Assembly (NCBI GenBank): GCA_023935145.1
Contig: CM043698.1
Span: forward strand, 15,806,001-15,870,000
From: Bretschneidera sinensis
Taxonomy: Eukaryota > Streptophyta > Magnoliopsida > Brassicales > Akaniaceae
DNA length: 64,000 bases
Direction: 5' to 3'
Shown: positions 23,413 to 34,959 of the stretch, in pieces
Layout: every line of letters starts with the position of its first letter
Position numbering within the stretch: the first letter of the stretch is position 1
Notes under the pieces: model-generated
Seen by the model: the letters and a program-made list of their open reading frames with translations, nothing else
Databases searched by the model: none
What the model was told of the DNA's origin: nothing
Translations under genes and position numbers: made by a program

Positions 23413-24910
23413 TTCTCTCTTGTTCTTGGTTTTATCAAATTCTGTTGTTTCTTTATATGATGAATGGAATTTAACTTGCTGATTCTGGGTGGTTGTCATC
23501 CATAATTTATGACCAGGAAAAGCCTGGCATTTGTACTTAGTGGGTATTTTGGTTTGTGCTCTTAGATGATAGCAACCTTTTAAGGTGTAGCTAGTTTTGG
23601 TCTTGTTAGGCATGCAAATCTGAACCCTAATTGTTCAGTTTTGACTCAACCTTTCTGCAAATTTCACTCTTCACGAGTACCATCCAAGAAAGGGTATATT
23701 CTCTTTGTTATCTTTTTAGTTTCTGTTTATGTGATAATTTGAATTTTAATGATTCATTCAATTAAAATAGTTGACAAAATGATTTTTCAATATTGTCCAG
23801 GTTGAGGAAGAATCTATCAGACCTAAAGGTTTCCTGTTTCAAATGAATCTTTATGTCTTAAAATCTGTAAGTTAAATTTTATGCCACTGATTTTACACAC
23901 AGTTCTAATGCTATTGTTTTACATTACAATGATCTTGTCTCTTGATCTTCCTTTGATTTTAGTTAGAAATGATCTTTTTCTTCCTCCCTTTTTGAAGTGG
24001 TTGTGCAGCTTTGTTCTAGAATCTCACTGCTTTGTGAAATTTGCCGAATATTGCGACAATGGAGATTTTAAGCCCAACGGCCGGCGACAAGAAAACCAAG
24101 GTTAAAGAAAATCCTTCATGCTAGCTTAATATTATTTAATGTGTTAATATGTCATGACATAGTAGCAAAGATGGTACAAAGTTTTATCTTTATTATGTTA
24201 TATTTAATTGGTTATCAACCTCCGTTTCGTACAAAGTCATTTTTTATCGATGATTTTGTTACAATGAAATGAATAATTAATCAATTTGTTGCTAAAATAT
24301 ACTATTACATTCCTAATTTATATGTTACAGTGCAATATTTATATAATTAAATGATTAATTTTTTAATATTAAATAAATTAAAATTTTACACATAATATAA
24401 TGAAATTCCAAACTATTCAATAATTAATTTTTTATAATTTTAAATCAATAACATATTAAAAAAAATTGGAGTCAAAATTACTTCAAAAAATCTGTGACAT
24501 GGAAATTGGGACCGAGAGAGTATAAATTAAAACGAGTATACTGAGATTTGTAATGGGGGTTGTTGATCAATATTGTAAATTTCATTCCATTTAGGTCGAA
24601 ATGAAACACCTTTATACCTCGTTTCGCTTTTGTTTCGGTCTTTTTTGGTTGAAATATTATAATGCTAATTCTTTATATTTTTTAAAATTTTAAGGGGGTA
24701 ATTTGGAGATTTTTAGTCTTTCTTTCTCTTCATTGAGGATAAATCAAATCAGGTTGGATAGTTTCATAAGGAAAAACAACAACTCTATCTTGAATGATAT
24801 GAGTGATAAATTATCATATTTGTGTTGCTTGTGTTAATATTTGGATTTTGGATGATGCAGAGAATACATAACATTTACCTTTTGATATTTGAATAATGAT
24901 TATTTTATTA

Positions 24911-24912
<2 letters not shown>

Positions 24913-24942
<30 letters not shown>
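24913..24942. repeat. (AT)15 microsatellite
   Basis: A perfect 30-bp alternating AT tract. Confidence 0.95.
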
Positions 24943-24944
<2 letters not shown>

Positions 24945-25502
24945 ATTTATACTAGAAAAATTATTTATAATTGATTTTAAAATCAAAATTTAAGTAGAAT
25001 TAATTTGTATATTTGAATGTTGATTGTTTTAGATTGCTTTATATTGCTCGATATGGTAAAAGAAGTGTATGTACCAATAAATCCGTTTGTAGTTGAAAAT
25101 GAAACATAATAATGCTATTTAGATGTGAAATGTGATCGGGAGTTTATTAAATAATTGAACTTTTCTTTACTTGAGAATAATGTTTTGAATCTGATCTATG
25201 TTATCATTGTTTCAATTAAAACTCCTATTTGACATTAAAAATTCAGGAAAATATTATTCTTTTATTTATATATATATATATATATGCGCGCGTGTGTAAC
25301 GGTAATAAAAGAGAATAAATCAAGTAAATGAAAACTTTTATATAGGCTAAATCGCACTAAAAACTTTGAGGTTCTGTATAAGTTATTACACTTAAAGTGT
25401 TTGTGATGTAATCGAAAATTCATCAGTTTTATTGGAAATTATGTAGTGAAAATTTAAATTCTAACTTTTTGAAGAGTAGTTTTTATCGATTGTGTTTTTT
25501 TT

Positions 25503-25666
25503 TGTGTTTGATTCTCGTCGAAAATTATGTGTAAAATTACAGTGAAAAAAAATTACACGATCTCCACAACTCAATAATCTTTTCTGTGTTTGATTCTCGT
25601 GGAAAATTATATGTAAAATCACAGTAAAAAAAATTACACGATCTCCACGACTTAATAATCTTTTTA
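25503..25666. repeat. Tandem duplication, two units of 82 bp
   Basis: Both units start TGTGTTTGATTCTCGT and contain GAAAATTAT.TGTAAAAT.ACAGT, AAAAAATTACACGATCTCCAC and A.TCAATAATCTTTT-like sequence. Unit 1 is 25503-25584 and unit 2 is 25585-25666, with only a few substitutions between them, so the duplication is fairly recent. Confidence 0.85.
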
Positions 25667-27039
25667 TTCTCTACTAATAATGGTTGGAATTCTTTCTCTT
25701 CAAGTCTTTCTTTCTCTACAGAAGACTTTCTCACTCTAGATTCATGTACTGTAACTATTGGTTTTCGTCTTACGTATTTCTTCGCTGTTACCAGTTGGAG
25801 CAGTTTCTTAGTTGGCTTTTTAATGCCAGCGTGAGAAGGGAATATAGGTGTCAAATCAAGAATTATATGGAGAATCGAAATTTTATTTTTGTAAATAGTC
25901 AAATTGTAAAATTTAGTTAAATTTAAAAAAAAACCATAATAAATAATGTTTAAACATATAAAACATAAAATATATTAAAAAAATAAAACATTCTAATGTT
26001 GCATGTGTCAAAATGTACTTCCCTTACAAAATATACTTCATCTCCATACAACATTAACAAAAAAAGACATTTCTATTCAGCATATAGTAAGTTTTATAAC
26101 CTATATAATGTCAAAATTATTAAATTCTTACAACTTTACCAACAAAAATATATTTCTATTCATGCATGTATAGAAAACTCTCAAACAGCATCAACATCAT
26201 CATCATCTATTATTTAATTAAATCCAACATCTCTTTTTGTACCTTTTCATCTTTTTTTTTCCTCGTTTTCTTTTTCCTTTTTGTCACCGATCACCTCAAA
26301 ATCATCATTAACTTTGTTTTTACTTTTCTTATAAATATTTAAACAAATAAATATAAGTTTAGTATTATATGTTTCAATATTTTTTTTTAAAAAAATTGCC
26401 TGTAAATTTTTATTTCACCATGAATCATCTAATTGTTTTAACATGTTTCACTCCTCTCTTACCTCAACTTAAATTGAATGTTGTATTGGACAAATACTAA
26501 AGCATTCACCCTCACATTCTCAATAATCCAAGTAAAAATGTTTTCTTTTTTTAACATTTCATATCATTTTAAAAAAAACCTACTCTAAATTCTATAGTCG
26601 CTAATCGTTCAACAGCTGAAGTGAAAACTACTTATTGCCTGATTGTTGAATTAAGGCTGCAAAGCAAAGCCTGATATAGGCCCAATCATTTTATGGGAAG
26701 ATGACAAGGAGATCATTACTGTTGCTTTATCGTGACAATGATTGATTTAAGAATTAAAACAGAAGTCAAGTTCATCGTGAGATTAAATATTATATTGATG
26801 AATTTGAATTTAAATATTTTTCATTTGATGATGTGACATTCAATCTCACCGTAAAATTGACTTTATATCAATTTTCAAATGGAGAGGATCATGATCAAAT
26901 TTGTTAAGACTTAATAATCAAGATCCAGAACGAAGAACACCAATGGCAAAAACAATCTGCTGGACCGACACTAACACGGAGAGAATCCACCACCCAATTT
27001 TGGACCTCAGGGACTTGTTGTCTTATTGGTTATTTTCTT

Positions 27040-27390
27040 GGACCCTAAAGATAGGAATACTAGCCCATAATCTACTAAATGGGCTTTCTCTTGTAACTTT
27101 TGTCGGCCTGGGCCCATCGCATCTTGCCCTCTTTAGACTGGGTGCCTAGTGGGATGCTCTGTTTCGTTTTTCTGGCCTTTTCAATGAAATTGGATTGGAA
27201 GAAAAGATAGTAAAAGGAAATAATTTTTCTTTGGGCAAAGGATAATTAGATTGTTTTTTTGAAAGGAAAATAATTAGATTTTTAAAGTTTCATCCATGTG
27301 TTTATTTTTATCATTTAATTTTTAATTAATATCTATTTAATTTTGTAAAATTTAATTTTATTAAATTTTTTTTAAAGAAATCTTAACCCT
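27040..27390 (+). promoter_or_regulatory. Candidate housekeeping promoter upstream of the non-coding leader exons
   Basis: Contains several GGCCCA/TGGGCC-type words (ATGGGC, GCCTGGGCCC) like site II (TCP) elements, and a telo-box-like TTAACCCTAATC at about 27382. Such combinations are common in promoters of plant organelle-biogenesis genes. This is inferred from motif content and position before the spliced leader; nothing more direct supports it. Confidence 0.3.
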
Positions 27391-27540
27391 AATCATATTT
27401 AATTTAATCGAATGAATTTGAATTGTATAAGCCCATAAATCTAATTCTTTTATTTTTTTTTTTAACGAAGATATACATGTAATGATCTTTTTCTTTTACC
27501 TCGTTTTTCCTCGATCCAAACACACCCTTTAAAAAAACCT

Positions 27541-27888
27541 ACTCGTATCCATTCTCTACTGCCGCACTCTCCCTGCTCCCTCCCTACCTCTCTCTCTTCT
27601 GACTACCTTCGTCATTCAGCCTTTTCTACGCTGAGCTTCTACTGCAAGAACACCACCGTTACAAGTAAGCCTCACTCTCCTCTCCCTTTCTTTTCTCTTT
27701 CTCTCACAGACCAGTTCCGCCGTCCACGGCCAAGCACCCTCCTAGGTAATTTTTTTCTTCTATTTTTCGTTATGTATTACTAAATTAAATGACTATATGA
27801 CTCTATTCATTTGATTTCAGCTCTGCTTCTCTGCTTTCCACCGCTGCTTAGCCTCTCTTTCAACCTCTATTCTGGAGACTTTTGCCAG
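27541..27888 (+). other. Apparent spliced non-coding leader exons, possibly of the mTERF4 gene
   Basis: Pyrimidine-rich sequence with a series of good splice signals: an exon ending at about 27664 (CAA|GTAAGC), an exon at 27710-27745 (CTCACAG|..CCTAG|GTAATT) and an exon at 27821-27888 (GATTTCAG|..GCCAG|GTAGCTGG). None of these holds an ATG-led frame of note. They may be 5' UTR exons of the mTERF4 gene about 1.9 kb downstream, or belong to a non-coding transcript. Confidence 0.4.
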
Positions 27889-29828
27889 GTAGCTGGTCAC
27901 TCACACTCTCGCTCTTCTTGTTGCTTGTAGTCTAGTACTCTTAAATTTTAAGCTAATTTCTTTTTTGAAGATTTATTTTTTAAAAATTCGTTTGTGTGAA
28001 AATCCTGTGGCCTTGTGAAAATCCTCTTGCTGTCATAAACGCTACGCCTATTTGATGAGTTGGTGTTTTTAGGTTCAGAATGGAATGCATTTGACTGCAT
28101 CTTCTTGAGATATGCACACTTTCCCTGGTCAGTATACTGTTTCGGAGCTTTGTATATTGAAAGTGCCAAACTAATAGCATTTGATCTAATTTATAAGTAA
28201 TTCTACTTGAAGCTATTTACTGATGATTGACTAAAACAGCTGACCAAATCATAGGCTAGACTTCAGATTGATTATTAGATTATTGAATACCATTTTGTTC
28301 TGAGTAAATTCACACTTAAGCCTAGCAAGACCTCATGAAGCTGTTGGTGTTTTACTTTTTCAATTATTTTAAGTGTATATAGAAGTTAATCAAATTGGCT
28401 TTTGCTGCTTCATTTGAGTCACATGAACTGCGCTGGATGGTAGTTGGAATTACCAAACTTATATTTGAATATCTTAACGTTAGAATTTTAAGAATGAAAA
28501 TTGCTTTATTCTATTCTCTAATTCTTTCAATAAAGATTTTCGTGGCTGAAACCTGGTTTAGATGGAACCTTAGCAGCATTACACCTATCTAGTGTAATTC
28601 TTCTAGTTATTCTCAATATTGTAGTTTACATTTTCTAAGAAATAAGAAAATGAAGAATGTAACACTTTATGAGTTAACCATAACTTGCCTTATAAGTGCT
28701 TGCACGCCAGTGATCATATAATGGGCAGTTGATAATGTCATGGAGGAGAATGTTTGTTGTTCTTAAAGGATGGATGAGTTTATTGTATTTATATGTGGAG
28801 TTTAGAACTTACTTGAATTTGGATGAGTTTTTTGGAATTCATTATGTTATCGGCAAGAGGGATTTATGGAGTTTTTTCCCTCTATTTATGTGTTTCTTTT
28901 ATATTTTCTTTAATGTGCTTGATGGTTAGATTTATTACATTTATATGTATTCTATTTTCTTATGTTATTGGGATTTAATTTTTTATAGTTGAATTTAATT
29001 TGTTGCTGTGTTTTCTTTATTGTAAAGTGTAAGAAACATTGAAGATGAATAAAATGGGTTAAAGCCCAAAAAAAAGGATTTGTTTTTTTAATAAAAAACC
29101 TGATCAGCTAACCGAACCAAACTGATTGATAGACAATTTTGGTTCAGGATTTCCCTGAAACAAAATTTACGGTTCAAAATGAATATTTCTTAACCGAACT
29201 GTGCACACCCTAATGGTTGCTAATCTTTGACAAGGAAAACAGTGTTGGCTGTTTATTTAACTTTGAGATTGCTAAGTTATCACTTGTATTTTTCAGGCTC
29301 ATTTGTACTATAATTTAAAATGTGCAAACTACTCATTATGTGGTTGTGTCATCTTGTACTATAATTTGAGTGATGATGATTTTGTTGTGGTTTATCTATA
29401 TATGTTTTTTCAAAGGCATGTAATACATGAGTATATGTAATTTGACAGGTACCTATAAAAATGCGGTCAAATCCGGACACTACATCAAAATAAACCGGTT
29501 CCGGTACCGGTACATATGGTTGCAGTAGGAAAAATGGTATGCTGCCCGGTACTTCATTGACAACCTTGCTTGTAACCCTAACCCAAGGCCAACACTTACG
29601 ACTGTAGCAAGTAGCATCATCCTCTTGGCTCTACCTTGGTTGCTTCATTACATAATACAGTCCACAGAGCACAAAGATCAACACCAAATATTAGTATCTC
29701 AGTTCTGTCTCTTCCCTTACCCTGCAAACACAGGTAAAAAGAGAAGAAAAGGAAAGAGGGAGATAAATCTCCTTGTTATCGTTTTCCTTCAAATTTGCAT
29801 TGTTATTAATTTTTGGGTTTCCTTCGAA

Positions 29829-31352
29829 ATGAGCTCTATACTGTTCAAAAGAAGAAAAGTTTTAGCCGTATTCAGAAACCAATATAAAAACCCACTTAAA
29901 TTTTGTCCAAAAACCAAAACCCCACAAAATCTCTTTGCCCAAAACCCCCAAATCCAAAACCCTGTTAGGGTTTTGCAAATTTTCCTATACTCATCCCAGT
30001 CCTCTAAATTTCCCGAATATGAGATGCCTACAGTCACTTGGGGTGTGGTCCAAGGCAGGAAAGAAAAGCTTGTTAATCGTGTTAAAATCTGTGATTATCT
30101 CAAGAGCTTAGGGATAATCCCTGATGAATTGGAGAATTTAGAATTACCATCTACAATTGAGGTAATGAGCCAGCGAGTTGAGTTTTTACAGAAACTAGGA
30201 TTAACAATTGATGACATTAATGAGTACCCATTGATGCTGGCTTGCAGTATGCGTAAAAACATGATACCTGTTTTAGGTTACTTGGAGAAGATAGGGATAC
30301 ATAGGTCAAAACTAGGTGAGTTTGTTAAGAATTACCCACAAGTGTTGCACGCGAGTGTGGTTGTTGAGCTTGCCCCTGTGGTTAAGTTACTTCGTGGGCT
30401 TGATGTGGACAAGCAAGATATGGGGTATGTTTTGCAGAAATATCCTGAGCTACTAGGGTTTAAGCTCGAAGGGACAATGAGTACCTCGGTTGCTTATTTA
30501 GTAAGTATCGGTGTTAGTCCTAGAGATATTGGTCCTATGGTGACACAGTATCCTTATCTTTTGGGGATGAGAGTTGGGACTGTGATTAAGCCGCTTGTGG
30601 ATAATCTGGTGTCTCTGGGTTTACCTAAGAAGATTGTGGCTAGGATGTTGGAGAAACGTGCATATATACTTGGGTATGATCTTGAGGAAACTGTTAAACC
30701 GAATGTGGATTGCTTGATTAGTTTTGGGATTAGGATGGAATCACTTGCTTCAGTTATAGCACAATATCCACAAATTCTTGGATTACCTTTGAAAGCTAAG
30801 ATGTCTACGCAGCAGTATTTCTTTAGTTTGAAGCTCAAGATTGATCCAGAGGGTTTCGCTCGTGTGATAGAGAAGATGCCACAGATTGTGAGCCTTAACC
30901 AACATGTGATTATGAAACCTGTTGAGTTCCTTTTGGCACGGGCATTTTCACCGGAGAATGTGGCAAAGATGGTTGTCAAATGTCCACAGTTACTTGCATC
31001 TCGAGTTGAGCTCATGAAAAACAGCTATTACTTCTTCAAGACTGAGATGGGAAGGCCGTTGAAAGAGCTTGTGGAGTTCCCAGAATACTTTACTTATAGC
31101 TTGGAGTCCAGAATCAAACCCAGGTACCAGAGGTTACAGAGCAAGGGAATCAGGTGTTCAATGAATTGGTTCCTCAACTGTAGTGATCACAGATTTGAAG
31201 AGAGATTACAGGGTGATTTTATTGAATCAGAGAGTGCAGGCCCATCATTTTGTATGGGTGGGAAGTTGGGGTTACCAAGGAGTGAGATTGTGTCTGATGA
31301 GGAAGATGACAGTGATGAAGAAGTACTCTACAGACGGACTGTTGTTTTGTAG
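29829..31352 (+). CDS. MTERF4: mTERF4 (BSM/RUGOSA2), organelle intron-splicing mTERF protein
   Basis: mTERF proteins bind organelle nucleic acids. mTERF4/BSM/RUG2 acts in the chloroplast (and reportedly mitochondria) and is needed for group II intron splicing, clpP among them, and for normal leaf and embryo development. This is a single exon of 507 aa. The ATG at 29829 is chosen because the next residues (MSSILFKRRKVLAVFRNQYK, rich in Arg/Lys/Ser) look like an organelle targeting peptide; the frame is open upstream to 29625 but that part is hydrophobic and unlike the family. From about residue 100 to 440 there are repeated mTERF units of about 35 aa (for example YPQVLHASVVVELAPVVKLL, YPELLGFKLEGTMSTSVAYL, YPYLLGMRVGTVIKPLVDNL). 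The C-terminus CSMNWFLNCSDHRFEERLQG plus the acidic tail SDEEDDSDEEVLYRR is the signature that distinguishes mTERF4. Confidence 0.93.
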   Translation: MSSILFKRRKVLAVFRNQYKNPLKFCPKTKTPQNLFAQNPQIQNPVRVLQIFLYSSQSSKFPEYEMPTVTWGVVQGRKEKLVNRVKICDYLKSLGIIPDELENLELPSTIEVMSQRVEFLQKLGLTIDDINEYPLMLACSMRKNMIPVLGYLEKIGIHRSKLGEFVKNYPQVLHASVVVELAPVVKLLRGLDVDKQDMGYVLQKYPELLGFKLEGTMSTSVAYLVSIGVSPRDIGPMVTQYPYLLGMRVGTVIKPLVDNLVSLGLPKKIVARMLEKRAYILGYDLEETVKPNVDCLISFGIRMESLASVIAQYPQILGLPLKAKMSTQQYFFSLKLKIDPEGFARVIEKMPQIVSLNQHVIMKPVEFLLARAFSPENVAKMVVKCPQLLASRVELMKNSYYFFKTEMGRPLKELVEFPEYFTYSLESRIKPRYQRLQSKGIRCSMNWFLNCSDHRFEERLQGDFIESESAGPSFCMGGKLGLPRSEIVSDEEDDSDEEVLYRRTVVL

Positions 31353-31672
31353 TAAAGTTTATGTCATTAAATAAATTAATCAAATTCAATTTAAATTTAT
31401 AGTATGGTATCTAACTTTCTTTGTGTTTTTCCCTTTAGTAATATTCTTTAACTCTGTTATTGTACATAAAGTTTCTCTATTTATTTATTATTGGCAATTG
31501 CAGTTAACATAATTTTTTTGGTGATATAATTCACATTTATTTTGTCATAAAGATTGCTCAATGGTGACCCCTTTAGTATTTTACATTATTGGAATAAAAT
31601 GGGGTCCATGTGCCACTGTCTCTCTCTGTAATTTTTACAACCATATTTTCTTTCTTCTTTTGTTTTGTTTTG

Positions 31673-31726
31673 TTTTTTTTTTTTTTTTTGGGGGGGGGGT
31701 GGGGGGGGGGGGGGGGGGGGGGGTGG
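31673..31726. repeat. T17-G10-T-G23 homopolymer block
   Basis: A run of 17 T is followed by 10 G, one T, 23 G, then TGG. It lies about 320 bp past the mTERF4 stop codon. G-tracts this long are rare in plant DNA and would form quadruplexes. Length is likely to be uncertain in any assembly. Confidence 0.9.
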
Positions 31727-31799
31727 TAAAAAGCTCGGTGGAAATCTGGGTAAACTGCCTAAAATTAAATTTGTGATGCTGGCCTGATGCTTCTTCATT

Positions 31800-34260
31800 G
31801 GCAGTACACTTCATGTTCATGGGCACATCACATACTCTTTAATTTAGGCGCTGAAACTATTCTATTTTATTTCTTGCTCAGTAATCTTCATTTCTTTTGT
31901 TTTCATTCGTTTCTATGGGTTTGATTTTCTCTTTGTCCTACTATTTCTTGATGTTTGTGATTCTAGGCACTTTGTAGCATAATTCAATTTCACAGGGTTG
32001 GATTGTAGATATGGTCAGGATTTAGGAACTGGATGCAGAATCCTCCTCATGACATCGCTTGTGTGATTATGCATGTACTATGTTGTATGATTCTGGTATG
32101 TTCCACACTTCAAATCCAGACATGGGATAGATGACAACCAAATGAAATTCTTTGTAGGTCTATCATGAAATTTATGTGCACCTATTTCTGCTCTTAAATA
32201 ACCATTTTACAGCAAGCTATTGGTATCAATACCAGATTGGAGGATGCTAAATCGGGCTGTTTCTCCATTTCTTCACCACTAGAGTCACATTGCAATTGAT
32301 CTATATTATCTTTTCGTTGATAAAGGCCACATAGGTGATAGTTGTGCATAATGATTTGGTTAGTATGTCTAGCGATAGACTCTGGGCTGAAATCATGTTG
32401 TGTTGGCATACTGTGGTTCGGGTCAGTATATTTTAACTTATTTTTCATTATCCCATTTGGCTATTTGGTTATTGCTCCAAGTCAAATTGTACTTGGATGC
32501 TTTGAGATTATGAGATCGATTCTTTTGACCAACAATTCTTTTATGAATAATAAATAGAGTTATGTGGGTGGAAAATAAGTGTAGGTTACGTTATCGTTAT
32601 AAATGCAAAATTACTTTTTATAAAATTGAAATAGGGTCACTAAGATGATTGAGATGATTCATTACTTTGATCAGATAACAGAAAATCTGATGTGTAAGTC
32701 ATGGTTGTGCAACCAGTGATGCTATCATCACATGATCCAGTCACTCAGTTGTGATGCTTTGATTTTTAACGCCACTCTTTCTTTTTCTGTTATTTTTTAA
32801 CATAGGTTTCTATATGCTCATGCACACACGCAGACACAAGCATGCTTATGAAAACACGGTAGTGCACTCACGGCCGTCCACGCACACATACACGCTCATC
32901 ACACACACAAGCCTTTGCAACTGTTTGTAAAGCTTTTTCATAAGTTCATCCTTTATTCAAATATCTTTTCTCTTAGCAATTTCCTCTAGAATTCCGGAAG
33001 GCTTGATTTTCTATGAAAATGTTCTAAATGAGTGAAACAATTGATGGGGATGGGGTTGTCTGATATTAAACAAGCATAGGGTGCTTTCATACATAGAACA
33101 TATCTCAGACAGGTATGGCAATTGTTGATTATTGAGAATGAATACTAGTCTGGATTATTAGACAAGTGAATAACCAAAACTGAGGTTGTTTTTGTCTTGG
33201 TTATGTATACTTTGGGGTAACTAGCATGGGCAATTGATACATTAGAATCTGAAAATTATTACTTCATTCCAGGCCATTCATAAGTTAGCATGTCATTAAC
33301 AGTAATAACTGTTGCTCATTTTCTGGTTGATTTTATGTTCATTGATGCTATGTACAGATTTTGAATTGCTGACTTGGGTGCAAAAACAGGCGTTTGGTTC
33401 CATGATGTGGAGTTAACAGCACTGCTGATATTTTAACAGCACGTGGTACTATATATGTTCTTTTTTATTACGTTCTGCTTTAATTTTTTAGCTCTTATAG
33501 CTTGTTTTGGGGGAAATACTGCATGGTATTAGAAGTATCATCGACTATAATACAACTACTGATACTGCATGGTCCGGAATTCTTGAGAATTTCTCATTGT
33601 GAATAGACTGGCTTTACATGGATTTGAAGCAAACAACATTGAAGGACGACTGGTTATACAGTGCTTGTCAAAAATACTCTCCACCTTTGTCTTCCAATTG
33701 AATTCTTTTTTCTCCTAGTGTTTTTTTTTAAATGCTTGATTAAAAAAAACATTATTCATTGTAACCATACAAGCACCTTCTACCTTTTCTCTTTTAAACA
33801 CAAAAATGGAAACAGACCATATTTTTCATGTTCAACTGGTCTTCCAAAACATCATGTTTGAACACAAGGCTGTGCAATTTAGCTATAATTGGCAAGAAAG
33901 AAACGCAAAAACAAAAAAAAAAAATATGCAAAGGAAAGAAAAAAATGAAAAACATTTTTCTTTTAATTCAATTGGAAAAAAAAAATAAAGTAAAAGAAAG
34001 TTGAGAAAGTTGAGATCACTAATTTTTGTAATTTTTTCTTTTCACTTTGCCATCTTTTGTTCTCTTTCATATTTCTTTCTTATCGCATTTCTCATTTCGT
34101 TTCTTCTAGTCATACGTCTAATTATTTTACAGGCATTGATAAAAAAGAAAGAATAAAAAAAAGAGATACCTTTTTCCAAAGAAAGCAGCAAAACAAGAAT
34201 GGATGAAAAAAAGAGACGGAGTTGAAACCTTTGGTAATATAAAAAATTAAAATGTGACGT
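31800..34260. other. Intergenic DNA between mTERF4 and the 116-aa gene
   Basis: No gene was recognised. It includes a CA-rich tract (about 32818-32915, many CACACA and CACGCA words) and A-rich DNA at 33900-34200 next to the 3' end of the minus-strand gene. Confidence 0.55.
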
Positions 34261-34264
34261 GGGC

Positions 34265-34615
34265 TTAACAACCAGTTACACATGAAAACATTCTAAGACT
34301 CCTAAATCTCGCAAGCTTCTTTGGCACCGTAGGAGGAGGAGAAGCACAACCATATGATGTTGTTGATGAGGCAGAAAAATCTCCAATAGACCGATGTCGC
34401 CGGTGATGACGATGATCACTCTGCATCCTCTCTCCATAAAAATTACTGATCTTCTTCTCCCTTGAATATGAATCACTACTGAATTGGCCATTATTTGCCA
34501 ATAGGTAGAAGCTGTCTGAAGCTATAGGAGCTGCACCTGATGACAAGCACTCATATTGCCTACGAGTTTTGTTCTTCTTGATTGCCTTGATAACCATTGG
34601 GATTATTCCCTCCAT
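34265..34615 (-). CDS. Small 116-aa plant protein of unknown function
   Basis: Single exon. The protein starts MEGIIPMVIKAIKKNKTRRQ, has an alkaline middle with a His/Arg-rich patch (RMQSDHRHHRRHRSIGDFSA), a Ser/Pro segment (CASPPPTVPKKLARFRSLRM) and ends FSCVTGC. The N-terminal MEG.IP.V.KAIKK type start and the length resemble small uncharacterised proteins of dicots. No known domain, signal peptide or membrane segment is seen. A TATA-like TATAT box lies about 130 bp upstream on the minus strand. Composition and an intact frame from ATG to stop favour a real gene over chance, but the function is unknown. Confidence 0.62.
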   Translation of the reverse strand: MEGIIPMVIKAIKKNKTRRQYECLSSGAAPIASDSFYLLANNGQFSSDSYSREKKISNFYGERMQSDHRHHRRHRSIGDFSASSTTSYGCASPPPTVPKKLARFRSLRMFSCVTGC

Positions 34616-34741
34616 CTGTTTAATTAACTTTGTTTTTTTTCCTTCCTTTTTGAAGAAGAAAACAGAAGAAAGTGTGTTTTTTTCTGAGGAAAGTTGGAAA
34701 TGGAAGGCTTTGGTCTATTAATTGGGTTTGTTGGTGTTGTC

Positions 34742-34748
34742 ATATATT
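34742..34748 (-). promoter_or_regulatory. TATA-box candidate of the 116-aa gene
   Basis: Minus strand GGAATATATGACA, about 130 bp upstream of the ATG at 34615. This would give a leader of about 100 bp. Confidence 0.35.
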
Positions 34749-34959
34749 CCTTCCTCAACACCACATTGCTCAATCCAATTTTCTTTTAAGTTTTTTTTTA
34801 ACATTTTTACTTGTAGAAGAGGCAACTTTAAAGTCCAACAAGTCATTTTGATTTTTGACTTTAACAGTGAAATTAATCAAATGCCCTGTCTCCCTAAAAC
34901 CTTATCTTTGAATGTAAAGTATAATTTATAAGGTGGCATATACTCTAGTATTAATTTCT

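Larger units (their letters stand above)
23640..27020. other. AT-rich intergenic DNA with microsatellites and a tandem duplication
   Basis: About 3.4 kb without a recognisable gene. It includes an (AT)15 run, an 82-bp tandem duplication, a TATATA/GCGCGCGTGTG tract near 25267-25297 and long A/T-rich stretches. ORFs here are short and have no family resemblance. Confidence 0.6.

Noticed and set aside
23329..23613. N-terminal extension of the secreted-protein frame
   Set aside because: The TATA box lies inside it and the signal peptide starts at 23328.
29625..29828. In-frame extension upstream of mTERF4
   Set aside because: The extension is hydrophobic and unlike an organelle targeting peptide; the ATG at 29829 starts an Arg/Ser/Lys-rich targeting sequence.
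30554..31015. 153-aa ORF on the minus strand
   Set aside because: It is antisense to the mTERF4 exon, whose frame is clearly the conserved one.
31586..31826. Minus-strand ORFs with long Pro runs
   Set aside because: They are translations of the G-tract (poly-C on the minus strand) and have no other coding signal.
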